Translations under genes and position numbers: made by a program | Shown here: one piece after another, positions 8,919 to 18,497 of the stretch | How positions within the stretch are numbered: the stretch's first letter is position 1 | Layout: each line of letters starts with the position of its first letter | The notes under the pieces: model-generated | Told to the model about the DNA's origin: nothing | The model's database searches: none | Seen by the model: only the letters and a program-made list of their open reading frames with translations | DNA from: Alphaproteobacteria bacterium | Lineage (GTDB): Bacteria > Pseudomonadota > Alphaproteobacteria > Puniceispirillales > Puniceispirillaceae | Assembly: GCA_022425485.1 (NCBI GenBank) | Contig: JAKMFL010000021.1 | Coordinates: forward strand, 1 to 64,000 | Direction: 5' to 3' | Length of the DNA stretch: 64,000 nucleotides

Positions 8919-9593
8919 ATGGAAGAGGCAGCACCGGAAACCAGCGCAAGCGATTTAGGGCTTGATGATTTCAGCCCTGAAGAGCTTGAAAGCGGGCGGT
9001 TATTATTTGCTGGTGAATGCCATTTTATAGCCGCTTCTAATTCGCTAGATAACCTGCCGCCGCTTGACCTGCCTGAAGTCGCCTTTGCGGGTCGGTCTAA
9101 TGTAGGCAAATCTTCGCTGGTGAACGCGTTGACAGGGCGGCGTACACTCGCCAGATCTTCGCAGACGCCGGGGCGCACCCGTCAGCTTATTTTCTTTGCG
9201 CTTGCCCAACGCCTGCAGCTTGTAGATTTGCCGGGCTATGGTTACGCAAAAGCGCCCAAAACCGATATCAAGGCTTGGACTACCCTCACCCGGCAATTTT
9301 TAAGTGGGCGCCAGAGTCTGCAACGTATGTTTTTGCTTATAGATGCGCGGCGCGGGGTTAGTCCAGCTGATGAAGATATGATGAAGCTGATGGATGATGC
9401 GGCTGTGCCATGGGCAGCTATTCTTACAAAGATGGATAAGGTAAAGATGTCTGAGCAAAAAGCCGTGATCGCAAAAACAACTGAAAAAGTCAGTCGGCAT
9501 GTTGCTGCCTATCCTCATGTGTGGGTCACATCATCTGAAACCAAGCTTGGGATTGAAGCGCTTCGGGCGCATCTTGCCAGCTATAGCCTTTAG
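8919..9593 (+). CDS. engB: Ribosome-biogenesis GTP-binding protein EngB (YsxC/YihA)
   Basis: A small GTPase required for large-subunit ribosome assembly and cell division. The P loop GRSNVGKSSLVNAL, switch/G3 region DLPGYGYAKA, and G4 TKMDKV are all present in order. The track begins inside yidC; the ATG at 8919, 4 bp after the yidC stop codon, gives a normal 224-residue protein and is chosen. The close spacing indicates translational coupling with yidC. The acidic N-terminal tail (MEEAAPETSASD) is a lineage-specific extension. Confidence 0.96.
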   Translation: MEEAAPETSASDLGLDDFSPEELESGRLLFAGECHFIAASNSLDNLPPLDLPEVAFAGRSNVGKSSLVNALTGRRTLARSSQTPGRTRQLIFFALAQRLQLVDLPGYGYAKAPKTDIKAWTTLTRQFLSGRQSLQRMFLLIDARRGVSPADEDMMKLMDDAAVPWAAILTKMDKVKMSEQKAVIAKTTEKVSRHVAAYPHVWVTSSETKLGIEALRAHLASYSL

Positions 9594-9726
9594 CCCAATC
9601 GAAAAGCGGTTCTGGCGTTTATCTGACAGCTTTATTATAGTGTGGCGATAAGCAGATGGCAGCGTAGCTGATAGCCACGCCTATCAAAAAAATAGTGAAC
9701 CTATTTAGTAATGCATAGAACGAGAC

Positions 9727-10626
9727 ATGACGATGACATCACAAACCGATGAATGGATGGAAAAGGCTGGCCTACTTATTGAGGCACTGCCCTATATGCG
9801 CCGTTATAGCAATAAGCCGATTGTGGTGAAATTTGGTGGTCATGCTATGGGCGAGCAGGCGTATGTAGATAGCTTTGCTGCGGATATGACTTTGCTACGC
9901 CAAATTGGCGCCCAGCCAGTGGTTGTGCATGGTGGTGGCCCACAAATAGGCGATATGCTTAAGCGGTTAAAAATCGAATCCAATTTTGTAAATGGTTTAC
10001 GGGTAACCGATGCGGCAACTATTTCGGTAGTGGAAATGGTGCTGGCTGGCGCTATAAATAAATCATTAGTGGCAGCTGTAAATATGGCTGGCGGGCGGGC
10101 TGTTGGGCTGTCTGGTAAGGATGGTCATCTTATTACAGCCAGTAAATTAGACAGTCCTGCGGGCCAGAGTGACAGCCAGATAGAAAAGATAGATTTAGGA
10201 TTTGTTGGCAGGCCAGAAACAGTTGACCCAACCGCGCTTTCGGCATTGATGGCTGCAGATATGATCCCGGTTATTGCCCCTATCGGCAGTGGGGTAGATG
10301 GCCAGACCTATAATATTAATGCGGACACGGCCGCCGGGGCGGTTGCTGGCGCTATTGGGGCTAGCAGGTTGCTGATGCTAACGGATGTTGCGGGCGTTAA
10401 GGATAAGGACGGGGGGCATATCTCGCATCTGACAGTTAGCGAAGCGCAACAGCTGATAGAAGATGGCACGGTTCAGGGCGGTATGATCCCAAAGGTAGAA
10501 ACCTGCATTGACGCGGTAGAACAAGGCGCTGAGGCAGCGGTTATTTTGGATGGCCGCGCCCCACATGCTGTCTTGGTGGAACTGTTTACTGAACATGGTA
10601 TTGGCACGCTAATTACCAGAGATTAA
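9727..10626 (+). CDS. argB: Acetylglutamate kinase
   Basis: Second step of arginine synthesis: phosphorylates N-acetylglutamate with ATP. 299 residues, normal for the family. The lysine/glycine motif [10 protein letters not shown], the second loop [11 protein letters not shown] and the N-acetylglutamate-binding NGLRVTD region are all visible. A C-terminal nucleotide-binding stretch [15 protein letters not shown] and [10 protein letters not shown] follow. A second ATG lies two codons downstream. It stands 133 bp after engB. argG is found at 57.7 kb in this same window rather than next to it. Confidence 0.96.
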   Translation: MTMTSQTDEWMEKAGLLIEALPYMRRYSNKPIVVKFGGHAMGEQAYVDSFAADMTLLRQIGAQPVVVHGGGPQIGDMLKRLKIESNFVNGLRVTDAATISVVEMVLAGAINKSLVAAVNMAGGRAVGLSGKDGHLITASKLDSPAGQSDSQIEKIDLGFVGRPETVDPTALSALMAADMIPVIAPIGSGVDGQTYNINADTAAGAVAGAIGASRLLMLTDVAGVKDKDGGHISHLTVSEAQQLIEDGTVQGGMIPKVETCIDAVEQGAEAAVILDGRAPHAVLVELFTEHGIGTLITRD

Positions 10627-10660
10627 GACGAGACTGACGGAAAAAAAAGAGGAGGACCAG

Positions 10661-11350
10661 ATGAAAACAAATCTGGACAGCTTTGGCTTAGCTGAAATTA
10701 AAGATTGGGTATTTGATTTGGATAATACCATCTATCCCGCCAGCTCTAGCTTATTTCCGCGTGTAGCAGAACGGATGACCAGCTTTATCATGGAGCATTT
10801 CAATTTGGATGCCGAAGCCGCTGCTGAGATGAAAACGCGCCTGTTTCGGAAATATGGCACCACCATGCATGGGCTAATGCGTGAGCATAATATGGCACCA
10901 GATGATTTTTTGGCTTATGTGCATGAAATAGATTTATCTGACGTGCATTATGATGCAGATCTGGATAATTTTATTGCTAGCCTGCCGGGGCGTAAACATA
11001 TCTATACCAACGGCACTACCCGCCATGCGACGCGTATCTTAGAGGCATTTGGCATTCGTCATCATTTTGATTTTATTTTCGATATTGTGGCATCTAGCCA
11101 TATACCAAAGCCAAATCCAGCGCCCTATCAGACCTTTATTGCGCAAAGCAACATTGACCCGCACACCAGTGTTATGGTCGAAGATATGGCGCGTAACCTA
11201 GAACCAGCGGCGGCATTAGGCATGAAAACAGTCTGGCTGGTTAGCGATCATGACTGGGCAGCAAATGGCGCGGATGAAGATTATGTCCATTATATCTCTG
11301 CAGACTTAAAAACATTTCTTGCAGAAATTCATCAAGCTCATACTCTTTAA
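10661..11350 (+). CDS. HAD-superfamily pyrimidine 5'-nucleotidase
   Basis: A 229-residue HAD phosphatase of the SDT1/PYNR-like group that dephosphorylates nucleoside monophosphates. Motif I is VFDLDNTIYP (nucleophile Asp in DxD), motif II is IYTNGT and motif III/IV are KPNPAPYQTF and MVEDMARNL. An alpha-helical cap follows motif I. GAGGAGG is a strong ribosome-binding site. It lies 34 bp after argB and is probably cotranscribed with it. In many alphaproteobacteria this enzyme is found next to argB, supporting the family call; the physiological substrate is an inference. Confidence 0.85.
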   Translation: MKTNLDSFGLAEIKDWVFDLDNTIYPASSSLFPRVAERMTSFIMEHFNLDAEAAAEMKTRLFRKYGTTMHGLMREHNMAPDDFLAYVHEIDLSDVHYDADLDNFIASLPGRKHIYTNGTTRHATRILEAFGIRHHFDFIFDIVASSHIPKPNPAPYQTFIAQSNIDPHTSVMVEDMARNLEPAAALGMKTVWLVSDHDWAANGADEDYVHYISADLKTFLAEIHQAHTL

Positions 11351-11393
11351 GGTGCAATTTTAGGCGCAATTTCCAGAGCAATTTTTAGGCGCT
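11348..11393. repeat. 12-13-bp tandem repeat, 3 imperfect copies
   Basis: Units GTGCAATTTTAG, GCGCAATTTCCAG and AGCAATTTTTAG follow the nucleotidase stop codon directly. Beyond the repeat, the rest of the 179-bp gap before dapD shows only a ribosome-binding site. Confidence 0.55.
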
Positions 11394-11529
11394 CTTTATT
11401 GCAAGGGCTGGTGTGAAATAGAAAACAAAGCGCTATATATGAGATGAGTTTTATTATAGCGGGTTAAATTACGGTCAATTGAAACCTCGAACATAAAAAA
11501 GGGTAAAACCCCGATCTAAGGAGAATCAG

Positions 11530-12390
11530 ATGAGTAGTGCCAATCTCGAACAGGTTATAGATACTGCTTTTGAAAACCGTGACAGCGTGAACGCCTCTAC
11601 CAAAGGCGAAGTAAGGGAAGCAGTCGAAGAAGCGCTAGCGATGCTGGATAGCGGAACGGCGCGGGTGGCTGAGCCCCTTGGCAACCATCAATGGCAGGTC
11701 AATCAGTGGCTGAAAAAAGCGGTTCTATTATCTTTTCGTTTGAACGATATGGTGGTTATGCCCGGTGGCCCAGAACATCCGCAAGCTGGCGCGTCTGTCT
11801 GGTGGGACAAGGTGCCGATGAAGTTTAGCGGCTGGAGTGCTGAAGACTTTGCCAAAGGGGGGTTTCGTGCCGTACCAGGCACGATTGTCAGACATTCTGC
11901 CTTTATTGCGCCATCTGTGGTGCTGATGCCTAGCTTTGTTAATTTGGGCGCTTATGTGGATAGCGGCACGATGGTGGATACGTGGGCAACCGTGGGCTCA
12001 TGTGCGCAGATTGGTAAAAATGTACATCTATCTGGCGGTGCGGGCATAGGCGGTGTGTTAGAGCCGTTGCAGGCAGGCCCGGTTGTTATCGAAGATGATT
12101 GTTTTATTGGCGCCAGATCTGAAGTGGTTGAAGGTGTAGTGGTTGAGCAGGGTGCGGTATTGTCTATGGGCGTATTTATCGGCGCTTCTACGAAAATCAT
12201 TAACCGGGTCACAGGTGAGGTTCATATGGGCCGTGTGCCAGCCTATTCGGTAGTGGTACCAGGCAGCATGCCTGGCAAGCCGCTAGCAGATGGCAGTCCC
12301 GGCCCCTCTTTGTCTTGCGCGGTCATCATCAAACAAGTGGATGAGCGCACGCGCTCTAAAACTTCTGTGAATGATTTGTTGCGCGACTAA
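11530..12390 (+). CDS. dapD: Tetrahydrodipicolinate N-succinyltransferase
   Basis: Succinyl-CoA-dependent step of lysine/meso-diaminopimelate synthesis, feeding both lysine and peptidoglycan. 286 residues. An N-terminal helical domain is followed by a left-handed beta-helix built from hexapeptide repeats (for example [33 protein letters not shown] in consecutive coils) and a C-terminal extension. AAGGAG lies close upstream of the ATG. dapE follows 25 bp later, making a dapDE operon. Confidence 0.97.
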   Translation: MSSANLEQVIDTAFENRDSVNASTKGEVREAVEEALAMLDSGTARVAEPLGNHQWQVNQWLKKAVLLSFRLNDMVVMPGGPEHPQAGASVWWDKVPMKFSGWSAEDFAKGGFRAVPGTIVRHSAFIAPSVVLMPSFVNLGAYVDSGTMVDTWATVGSCAQIGKNVHLSGGAGIGGVLEPLQAGPVVIEDDCFIGARSEVVEGVVVEQGAVLSMGVFIGASTKIINRVTGEVHMGRVPAYSVVVPGSMPGKPLADGSPGPSLSCAVIIKQVDERTRSKTSVNDLLRD

Positions 12391-12415
12391 TGCTTGGATA
12401 CAGGGTGCTTTTTAG

Positions 12416-13573
12416 ATGACTGCTCTTTCCTACGCTGTCCAGCTAACGCAAGATTTAGTGAAATGTCCGTCTGTAACGCCGGCACAAGGTGGGGCACTTG
12501 ATCTGCTTGAAGAGGTGTTAACAGGACTTGAATTTAAGTGTACGCGTCTGCCCTTTGGTGAGGGCGAGGCGCGTATTGACAATCTGTTTGCAAAGATAGG
12601 CTCAGGCCATCCGCATATCGCATTTGCAGGGCATACGGATGTTGTCCCTGCAGGTGATGTGGCAGCTTGGTCATCTGACCCTTTTGGCGGCGATGTGCGG
12701 GATGGGAAAATATATGGGCGTGGCACCGCAGATATGAAAGGCGGAATAGCCGCCTTTGTAGCGGCGGCGAAAACCTATCTTGAGAGCGGCGCCCTAAAGG
12801 GGAGTATCAGCCTTATCATTACTGGCGATGAAGAGGGCGCGGCACGTTATGGCACGGTTAAGATGGTTGAATGGCTGGAGGAGAAAGGCCTGCAACCTGA
12901 TTTCTGTATTGTGGGTGAGCCAACAAATCCGCATGAGCTAGGCGATATGATAAAAAATGGGCGGCGCGGCTCGCTAAGCTGTCAGTTGCATGTGGAAGGG
13001 GTGCAAGGGCATGTTGCATACCCCCATCTTGCCAATAATCCTATGCCAGCTCTTTTTGCGATGCTGGCGCCGGTTAATTCTACTGAACTGGATGGGGGCA
13101 CTGATTATTTTGATCCCAGCACAGCAGAGGTTACAGATATAAAACAGATTGGCGGGGCAAGTAATGTGATCCCCCAAGCCGCTATGGCTGCTTTTAATAT
13201 CCGCTTTAATACCGAGCATAATGTGGATAGTTTGCAAGGTTGGCTAGAAGAGCATTTTGAGAGGATGGCCAAACAATACAAGGTTAGCTATCGGGCTGAG
13301 TTTGCGTCCAATGCTTCCCCCTTTATTACCGAGCCGGGTGTGCTAACCACAAAAATGCAGGCCGCGATATCCCGCCTGACCAATAAACAGGCAAGCTTGT
13401 CTACAACAGGGGGGACTTCTGATGCGCGGTTCATTTGTAAAATTTGCCCAGTAGCAGAATTTGGTTTAGTGGGGCAAACTATGCATAAAATTGATGAGCA
13501 TGTAGCGACAGATGATATTGACCGGCTTGCAGATATATATGCTGAAATGCTGGCAGAACTGGATAGAAACTAA
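12416..13573 (+). CDS. dapE: Succinyl-diaminopimelate desuccinylase
   Basis: M20-family di-zinc hydrolase that removes succinate from N-succinyl-LL-diaminopimelate. 385 residues. Metal-site motifs are visible in order: FAGHTDVVPAG (His and the following Asp), GRGTADMKGG, GDEEGAA with the catalytic glutamate, and a C-terminal TMHKIDEH. The lid domain lies in the middle. It follows dapD by 25 bp and its stop codon overlaps the next start (TAATG), so the downstream membrane protein is translationally coupled. Confidence 0.96.
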   Translation: MTALSYAVQLTQDLVKCPSVTPAQGGALDLLEEVLTGLEFKCTRLPFGEGEARIDNLFAKIGSGHPHIAFAGHTDVVPAGDVAAWSSDPFGGDVRDGKIYGRGTADMKGGIAAFVAAAKTYLESGALKGSISLIITGDEEGAARYGTVKMVEWLEEKGLQPDFCIVGEPTNPHELGDMIKNGRRGSLSCQLHVEGVQGHVAYPHLANNPMPALFAMLAPVNSTELDGGTDYFDPSTAEVTDIKQIGGASNVIPQAAMAAFNIRFNTEHNVDSLQGWLEEHFERMAKQYKVSYRAEFASNASPFITEPGVLTTKMQAAISRLTNKQASLSTTGGTSDARFICKICPVAEFGLVGQTMHKIDEHVATDDIDRLADIYAEMLAELDRN

Positions 13574-14133
13574 TGGCAGAAACAGAGCCACCAAAGGCAA
13601 GTATTGTCCAAAATCTTATCGCTGCCTTTGATGTGATAGCTAGGCGGGTGACAGTAGAAAACGCTTTCTCCTTTACCCCGACATCCTTCTGGCAAGCGGT
13701 ATTGGCTAGCTGGGGTTTCGGGTTGTTTATGACCCTCCCATTCGTCCATTTAGGCACAGATTTCCTTGCCCTTTATGGTGTGAGCTCACTTGTCTCTTTG
13801 CTCTTATATGCACTGATTGTCTGGCATATGCTGGTTTGGTGGCGGCGTAGTGATAAATACTTACGTTTTGTTATTCCCTTTTTCTGGCTATATGCGTTGC
13901 AAACTGTCCTTTTTGGGCTGGTTACCATCCTGATGTTTATGACCGGTATCGTGTTGCTGCAAATTTTTGTTCTACCTATCGCGATATGGATATTGGTGTG
14001 GCAATTCCGCATTGCCCGCAGCCAGCTAGAGCTTGGTTTTGGCGCGGCAATTGGGCTTGTGCTTGGGCGTTTTGGCGTGGATATGGTTGTCGGCACAATA
14101 GGCGGGTTACAACGCACAATGAGTCTTGGCTAA
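13573..14133 (+). CDS. Uncharacterised multi-pass membrane protein coupled to dapE
   Basis: No family was recognised with confidence. The 186 residues contain about four or five hydrophobic helices (for example LLYALIVWHMLVWW, PFFWLYALQTVLFGLVTILMFMTGIVLLQIF and LPIAIWILVWQFRIA) after a soluble, acidic N-terminal stretch. The start codon overlaps the dapE stop (TAATG), so it is made in step with DapE. A 26-bp tandem repeat begins inside its last codons. The position suggests an envelope role near diaminopimelate/peptidoglycan supply, but that is only an inference from coupling. Confidence 0.75.
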   Translation: MAETEPPKASIVQNLIAAFDVIARRVTVENAFSFTPTSFWQAVLASWGFGLFMTLPFVHLGTDFLALYGVSSLVSLLLYALIVWHMLVWWRRSDKYLRFVIPFFWLYALQTVLFGLVTILMFMTGIVLLQIFVLPIAIWILVWQFRIARSQLELGFGAAIGLVLGRFGVDMVVGTIGGLQRTMSLG

Positions 14134-14186
14134 GCGCCGAAGCTGGGCGTCTTGGCTAAGTGTTTGAGCTAGGCGTCTGATCTGGC
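14123..14186. repeat. 26-bp tandem repeat across two convergent gene ends
   Basis: Two full 26-bp units start with GTCTTGGCTAAG and end with CT(G/A)GGC (14123-14148 and 14149-14174). A partial third unit, GTCTGATCTGGC, continues into truA. The first unit contains the stop codon of the membrane protein gene and the second contains the truA stop codon (minus strand), so the duplication rebuilt the sequence around both termini. Confidence 0.7.
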
Positions 14187-14966
14187 GTCCAATTTTTCCT
14201 TTGGATAGATTATGTCTGTTAGATAAAGCCCGTGCGGCGGAGCTGTAGGGCCAGCTTTAGCCCTATCTTTGGCTTCTAATGCTGTTTTTACATCCTCCGG
14301 CGTCCATTTGCCTGTACCAACTAGCGCTAGCGTGCCAGTGAAATTGCGCACCTGATGATATAAAAAAGAGCGTGCGCGTGCGCGGATATGCACTTCATCT
14401 TCCGCGCGGCTTACGCTCAGGCTATCTAGGGTGCGCATCGGTGAATTGGCCTGACAACCGGTCGCCCGAAAGCTGGTAAAATCATGCTGGCCAACAAGCT
14501 GTTGTGCCGCTTCATTCATCGCCTCAACGTCAAGCTTTCTGCGATGGTGCCAGACATGTTGGCGGCGCAAGGATGCCGGTATAGGCCTGTCTAGGATGCG
14601 ATAGAGATAGCCGCGCTCTGTTGCATCAAAACGCGCATGGAATTCAGACCCAACAGGCTGAGCAGATAAGACGCTAATTTGGCGCGTCTCTAGCCATGCA
14701 TTTAGCCCATTTACGACTGCATAGCTATTAAGGCTAGCGGGCACATCTAGGTGGGCCGCTTGTGCACAAGCATGCACGCCAGCATCCGTGCGTCCAGAAC
14801 CTTGAATAGGGGTAGGCTGGTTAGTCAATTTTTTGGCTGCTGCCTCTAGATAGGCTTGCACGGACGGCCCATTATCCTGTCGTTGCCAGCCAACAAGTCC
14901 AGTGCCATCATATTCGATGGTAATCAGCATGCGTTGCAGGGGCGGTGATGTCTTTGCTTCTACCAT
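14169..14966 (-). CDS. truA: tRNA pseudouridine(38-40) synthase
   Basis: Makes pseudouridine at positions 38-40 in tRNA anticodon arms. 265 residues. The catalytic aspartate lies in the conserved GSGRTDAGVHA motif, and the segments EYDGTGLVGWQRQ and SFLYHQVRNF are typical. It is the last gene of a def-fmt-truA block. Its ATG overlaps the fmt stop codon (ATGA), so it is translationally coupled. The C-terminus ends within a 26-bp tandem repeat. Confidence 0.96.
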   Translation of the reverse strand: MVEAKTSPPLQRMLITIEYDGTGLVGWQRQDNGPSVQAYLEAAAKKLTNQPTPIQGSGRTDAGVHACAQAAHLDVPASLNSYAVVNGLNAWLETRQISVLSAQPVGSEFHARFDATERGYLYRILDRPIPASLRRQHVWHHRRKLDVEAMNEAAQQLVGQHDFTSFRATGCQANSPMRTLDSLSVSRAEDEVHIRARARSFLYHQVRNFTGTLALVGTGKWTPEDVKTALEAKDRAKAGPTAPPHGLYLTDIIYPKEKLDARSDA

Positions 14967-15979
14967 CAGACCCCCCTTGTGGTTTTTTTTATGGCATTTG
15001 CGGCGGTGATGTTCTCGCCCAGCTGCCAGTTCTGCCCATTTAAAAAGGCCGCCCCGCTCATCGGTTTTTTGCCCGCTGGTTGCAGTTTTGTTATTTGAAG
15101 TACGCTATTATCCCCGCAAGCTATTTTTATGCCATCTGCTTGGCTGCGACCCAAATAACTGCCGGGTGCGGCGTCTGTTACGTCATCAGATAGTGCCTCT
15201 GCCGAAAGGAGCTTTAGCCGCCCAGATTTGGTTTCGATAGAGGCGCCCGGATAGGGGCTGAACGCGCAAATTTTGCGCATCAGCGCTGACGCAGGCAAGG
15301 CAAACCCTAGCTGCGTTTCCGAATTACTGATTTTTGTAGCATAGGTTACCCCCATTTCTGGTTGCGGGGTAGCGCGTATATTGCCTGTCATCAGCGCGTC
15401 GATTACTGGCGGCATTAATTCAGCTGTTAGGGCGGCAAGCGCATCATGCAAGGTGCCAGCGTTCATCCCATTATTAATGTTGATTGCCGCATCGCTTAGC
15501 ATTGGCCCTGTATCTAGCCCTTCTTCCATCTGCATAATGGTAACGCCCGTTTGTGCATCGCTTGCCTCTATCGCGCGCTGGATGGGGGCGGCGCCGCGCC
15601 AACGTGGCAATAAAGAGGCATGCCCATTAATACAGCCAAGAGGCGGGATATCTAAAACTGTTTTTGGCAAGATTAATCCATAGGCAATGACCACAAACAA
15701 ATCAGCCTCAAAGCTGGCTAGCCGGGCTTCTTCTTCTGCATTACCGCGCAGGCGAACAGGGGAAAAACATCGAAGGCCAAGCTGGCTGGCACAATTGGCA
15801 ACAGCGGTGGGCTGCAATTTCAACCCGCGCCCAGCTTTGCGCGGCGGCTGGGTATAGACGGCGCAAATCTCAAAAGCCTCATTTAAGACGCGCAGGCTCG
15901 GCACCGAAAAATCTGGACTACCCATAAAAACAAGGCGGGCTTTGCGGGGGCTGCGAGAGGGCTTTTTAGTATCTGTCAT
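14966..15979 (-). CDS. fmt: Methionyl-tRNA formyltransferase
   Basis: Formylates initiator Met-tRNA using 10-formyl-tetrahydrofolate. 337 residues. The N-terminal formyltransferase domain contains VFMGSPDFSVPSL and the catalytic region INGHASLLPRWRGAAPIQRAI with the conserved Asn and His. A C-terminal tRNA-binding domain follows after about residue 220. Both ends overlap neighbours by ATGA junctions, def upstream and truA downstream. The folate donor links it to the gcv operon at 34-39 kb. Confidence 0.97.
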   Translation of the reverse strand: MTDTKKPSRSPRKARLVFMGSPDFSVPSLRVLNEAFEICAVYTQPPRKAGRGLKLQPTAVANCASQLGLRCFSPVRLRGNAEEEARLASFEADLFVVIAYGLILPKTVLDIPPLGCINGHASLLPRWRGAAPIQRAIEASDAQTGVTIMQMEEGLDTGPMLSDAAININNGMNAGTLHDALAALTAELMPPVIDALMTGNIRATPQPEMGVTYATKISNSETQLGFALPASALMRKICAFSPYPGASIETKSGRLKLLSAEALSDDVTDAAPGSYLGRSQADGIKIACGDNSVLQITKLQPAGKKPMSGAAFLNGQNWQLGENITAANAIKKTTRGV

Positions 15980-16488
15980 AGGCGTGCTTTAGCTTCTTTT
16001 AACACTTTGCGCCAGATCATATCACGTTTCAGACGCGAGAGACGGTCAATAAATAAAACCCCGTCTAAATGGTCTATCTCATGTTGTATACAAGCTGCGA
16101 GCAATCCACCTGCCTGCATTTCGTGGATATTGCCATCTGTGCCTAGATAGCGGACTTCCACCTCTGCTGGGCGAACCACGTCACCATGATGTCCGGGGAT
16201 GGATAAACACCCCTCTTCTAATTTTGCTGTTTCCTCAGATGAAGCGATAATCTCTGGGTTAATCATTTTCCATAATTCAGCGGCACTGCCATCCTTGGCG
16301 CAATCCATAACAATAACGCGCTCTAGCCTTCCGATTTGATTAGCTGCTAATCCAATGCCTGGCGCGTCATACATTGTATCAGCCATATCGTCCAATAAGC
16401 CTAGTAGCTCATCTGTTATCGTCTCTACGGGTTGTGCTGTTTCCCGTAAAATAGGCTCCGGCGTTAAAATAATCGGCAATATTGCCAT
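15976..16488 (-). CDS. def: Peptide deformylase
   Basis: Fe2+/Zn2+ metalloprotease that removes the N-formyl group from nascent proteins. 170 residues. All three family motifs are intact: motif 1 GIGLAANQIG, motif 2 EGCLSIPG with the metal-binding cysteine, and motif 3 QHEIDHLDG with two metal-binding histidines and the catalytic glutamate. It overlaps fmt by ATGA. The divergent rmuC starts about 200 bp away. Confidence 0.97.
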   Translation of the reverse strand: MAILPIILTPEPILRETAQPVETITDELLGLLDDMADTMYDAPGIGLAANQIGRLERVIVMDCAKDGSAAELWKMINPEIIASSEETAKLEEGCLSIPGHHGDVVRPAEVEVRYLGTDGNIHEMQAGGLLAACIQHEIDHLDGVLFIDRLSRLKRDMIWRKVLKEAKARL

Positions 16489-16587
16489 CTGAATAACCCT
16501 AACTTTGCTTCTCTATTTACATCTTTAGCTTTTCTGGTGCGGAGTATGAATAAACTGCCGGTTTTTCGCAAGATCTGTTGCCCGAGG

Positions 16588-16610
16588 AATAATTTTCCCG
16601 AGAAATTATT
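16588..16610. promoter_or_regulatory. Inverted repeat in the def/rmuC divergent region
   Basis: An 8-bp perfect inverted repeat, AATAATTT and AAATTATT, is separated by TCCCGAG; CCCGAG also occurs just before the left arm. It sits midway between two divergent genes, so it could be an operator, but no regulator family is recognised. It lacks a T-tract long enough to be a clear terminator. Confidence 0.3.
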
Positions 16611-16689
16611 TTGGGGCTAGTCTGGCGGGATTTTTTGGCCACCCTAATTTGCAGATGAAGTTTTAGTAAAACAATGCTAGTGAAAGGGC

Positions 16690-17835
16690 ATGGATGTAGA
16701 ACTCTCTGTTATCTCTTTACTGCTGGTTTTTGCCGTTGTCGCTGTCCTCTTAGGTGCAGGGCTGGTGCTTATATTGCGCCGGCAAGGGTTGGCAACAGAT
16801 GCTAAACCGCCGCAAGAGCTTATCGAATTACGCGGCCAGCTTAGCCAGCTTACCCAAGCCGCCCAACAACAACAGCAAGGCCATGTTGAACAGATGGCTG
16901 CCCTATCAAAACGGCTAGAAGAATCGCTCGCTGGTATGAGCGCACGTATGGGCAATTCCCTGCAGGAACAAACTGAAAAAACACATAAAAACCTGAGTGA
17001 TCTAGCTGCACGTCTTGCTGTCATTGACGCGGCTAATACCAAAATTGGTGAGCTTACAGGACAGGTTACACAGCTTCATAATATTCTGGCTAATAAAACC
17101 GACAGAGGCGCGTTTGGGGAAGTTCAGCTAGAGAATCTCGTGCGCAATGTATTACCGCCAAATGCCTATGAATTTCAGGCGCAACTATCTAATGGTCGCC
17201 GCGCAGATTGCTTGTTGAAATTACCTAACCCGCCGGGGGACATCATTATTGATGCAAAGTTTCCATTAGAAGCATGGCACCGGATGCAAAATGCAGATGA
17301 TGAAGGGGCACGAAAGGCGGCGCGCAAACAGCTGGGCATGGATGTTTTGAAACATGTCAAAGATATTCAGGAGCGTTATATCATCGCTGGTGAGACAGCC
17401 GAATCAGCTTGTTTGTTTCTGCCTTCCGAAGCGGTTTATGCCGAATTGCATGCAAATATGCTGGATGTGGTAGAAAAATCTTATGATGCGCGGGTTTGGA
17501 TTGTCTCGCCAACGACGATGATGGCAACCTTAAACACGGTACGCGCTATCTTAAAGGATGCACGAATGCGTGAGCAAACTGCCCTTATCCAGAAAGAAAT
17601 TGGCATGCTGGTTGGGGACGTTATGCGTCTGGATAAGCGGGTAGATAATCTTGGCAAGCATTTTGAGCTGGCACAAAGAGATGTTCAGGAGATTAAGACC
17701 TCCACAGGCAAAATCAGTAACCGTGGCCGGCGTATTGAGGATTATGACGTTGCAACAGAAGAGGTAAAACCAGTCGTTGCTGCGCCAAAAGATTTGCTGT
17801 CTGCGGCGAATGAGAAAGCTTCGGAAGTAGACTAG
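16690..17835 (+). CDS. rmuC: DNA recombination protein RmuC
   Basis: Family linked to limiting recombination at short inverted repeats. 381 residues. An N-terminal membrane anchor (about residues 4-28, SVISLLLVFAVVAVLLGAGLVLIL) leads to a Gln-rich coiled coil, then the RmuC domain with GAFGEVQLENLVRNVLP, DIIIDAKFPLEAWHRM and VWIVSPTTMMATLNTVRAILKD. Length is on the short side for the family but complete. It ends 5 bp from the convergent recR, so there is almost no space for separate terminators. Confidence 0.92.
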   Translation: MDVELSVISLLLVFAVVAVLLGAGLVLILRRQGLATDAKPPQELIELRGQLSQLTQAAQQQQQGHVEQMAALSKRLEESLAGMSARMGNSLQEQTEKTHKNLSDLAARLAVIDAANTKIGELTGQVTQLHNILANKTDRGAFGEVQLENLVRNVLPPNAYEFQAQLSNGRRADCLLKLPNPPGDIIIDAKFPLEAWHRMQNADDEGARKAARKQLGMDVLKHVKDIQERYIIAGETAESACLFLPSEAVYAELHANMLDVVEKSYDARVWIVSPTTMMATLNTVRAILKDARMREQTALIQKEIGMLVGDVMRLDKRVDNLGKHFELAQRDVQEIKTSTGKISNRGRRIEDYDVATEEVKPVVAAPKDLLSAANEKASEVD

Positions 17836-17840
17836 TCCGC

Positions 17841-18449
17841 CTATAGGCTTGTGCGGGCCTTCATCGCCTGTGCAAGCGTGCCATCATCTAGATAATTTAG
17901 CTCCCCGCCCACAGGCACCCCATGCGCAAGCCGGGTTATTTTCAAGCTAGCTACCTCTAACCGCTCGGCAATATAATGTGCCGTGGTCTGGCCATCTACG
18001 GTTGCGGAGGTTGCAAGGATAACTTCTGGCTGCCTCTCTGGTAATGTTTGCAGGGTATGTGCACGCGCAACTAGCCGGTCAATGCCAAGTTCTGCTGGAC
18101 CGCGGCCATCGAGTGCGCTCAAGGTGCCGCCGAGCACATGATAAAGGCCAGAAAAAATCCCTGCTCGCTCAATAGCCCATAAATCAGACACATCTTCAAC
18201 CACACAAAGCCGGCTATGATCGCGTCGTCCATCAAGACAAATGCTGCACTTATCTTGTAAATCTAAATTGCCACATTCCACACAGGTGCGAACATGGCGG
18301 GCAACATGGTCCATCTCTTCGGCAAGTGGCAACATCATTTGGTCTCTGTTTTTAAGTAAAAACAAAGCAGTGCGCTGGGCTGAGCGCGGGCCAAGACCGG
18401 GCAGGCGGGATAACCGTTTTATGAGCTGATCAAGAGGGGTCTCTGGCAT
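17841..18449 (-). CDS. recR: Recombination mediator protein RecR
   Basis: Works with RecO/RecF to load RecA on gapped DNA. 202 residues. It shows the helix-hairpin-helix LSRLPGLGPRSAQRTALFLL, a C4 zinc finger (CVECGNLDLQDKCSIC) and a Toprim domain beginning LCVVEDVSDLWAIE. It is the third gene of the conserved dnaX-ybaB-recR order, 81 bp after ybaB. That gap contains a 16-bp tandem repeat. Confidence 0.97.
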   Translation of the reverse strand: MPETPLDQLIKRLSRLPGLGPRSAQRTALFLLKNRDQMMLPLAEEMDHVARHVRTCVECGNLDLQDKCSICLDGRRDHSRLCVVEDVSDLWAIERAGIFSGLYHVLGGTLSALDGRGPAELGIDRLVARAHTLQTLPERQPEVILATSATVDGQTTAHYIAERLEVASLKITRLAHGVPVGGELNYLDDGTLAQAMKARTSL

Positions 18450-18497
18450 CTATCTTATATCGGAGCCTATATGATTAAGGGGTAAATTAGTCTAATC

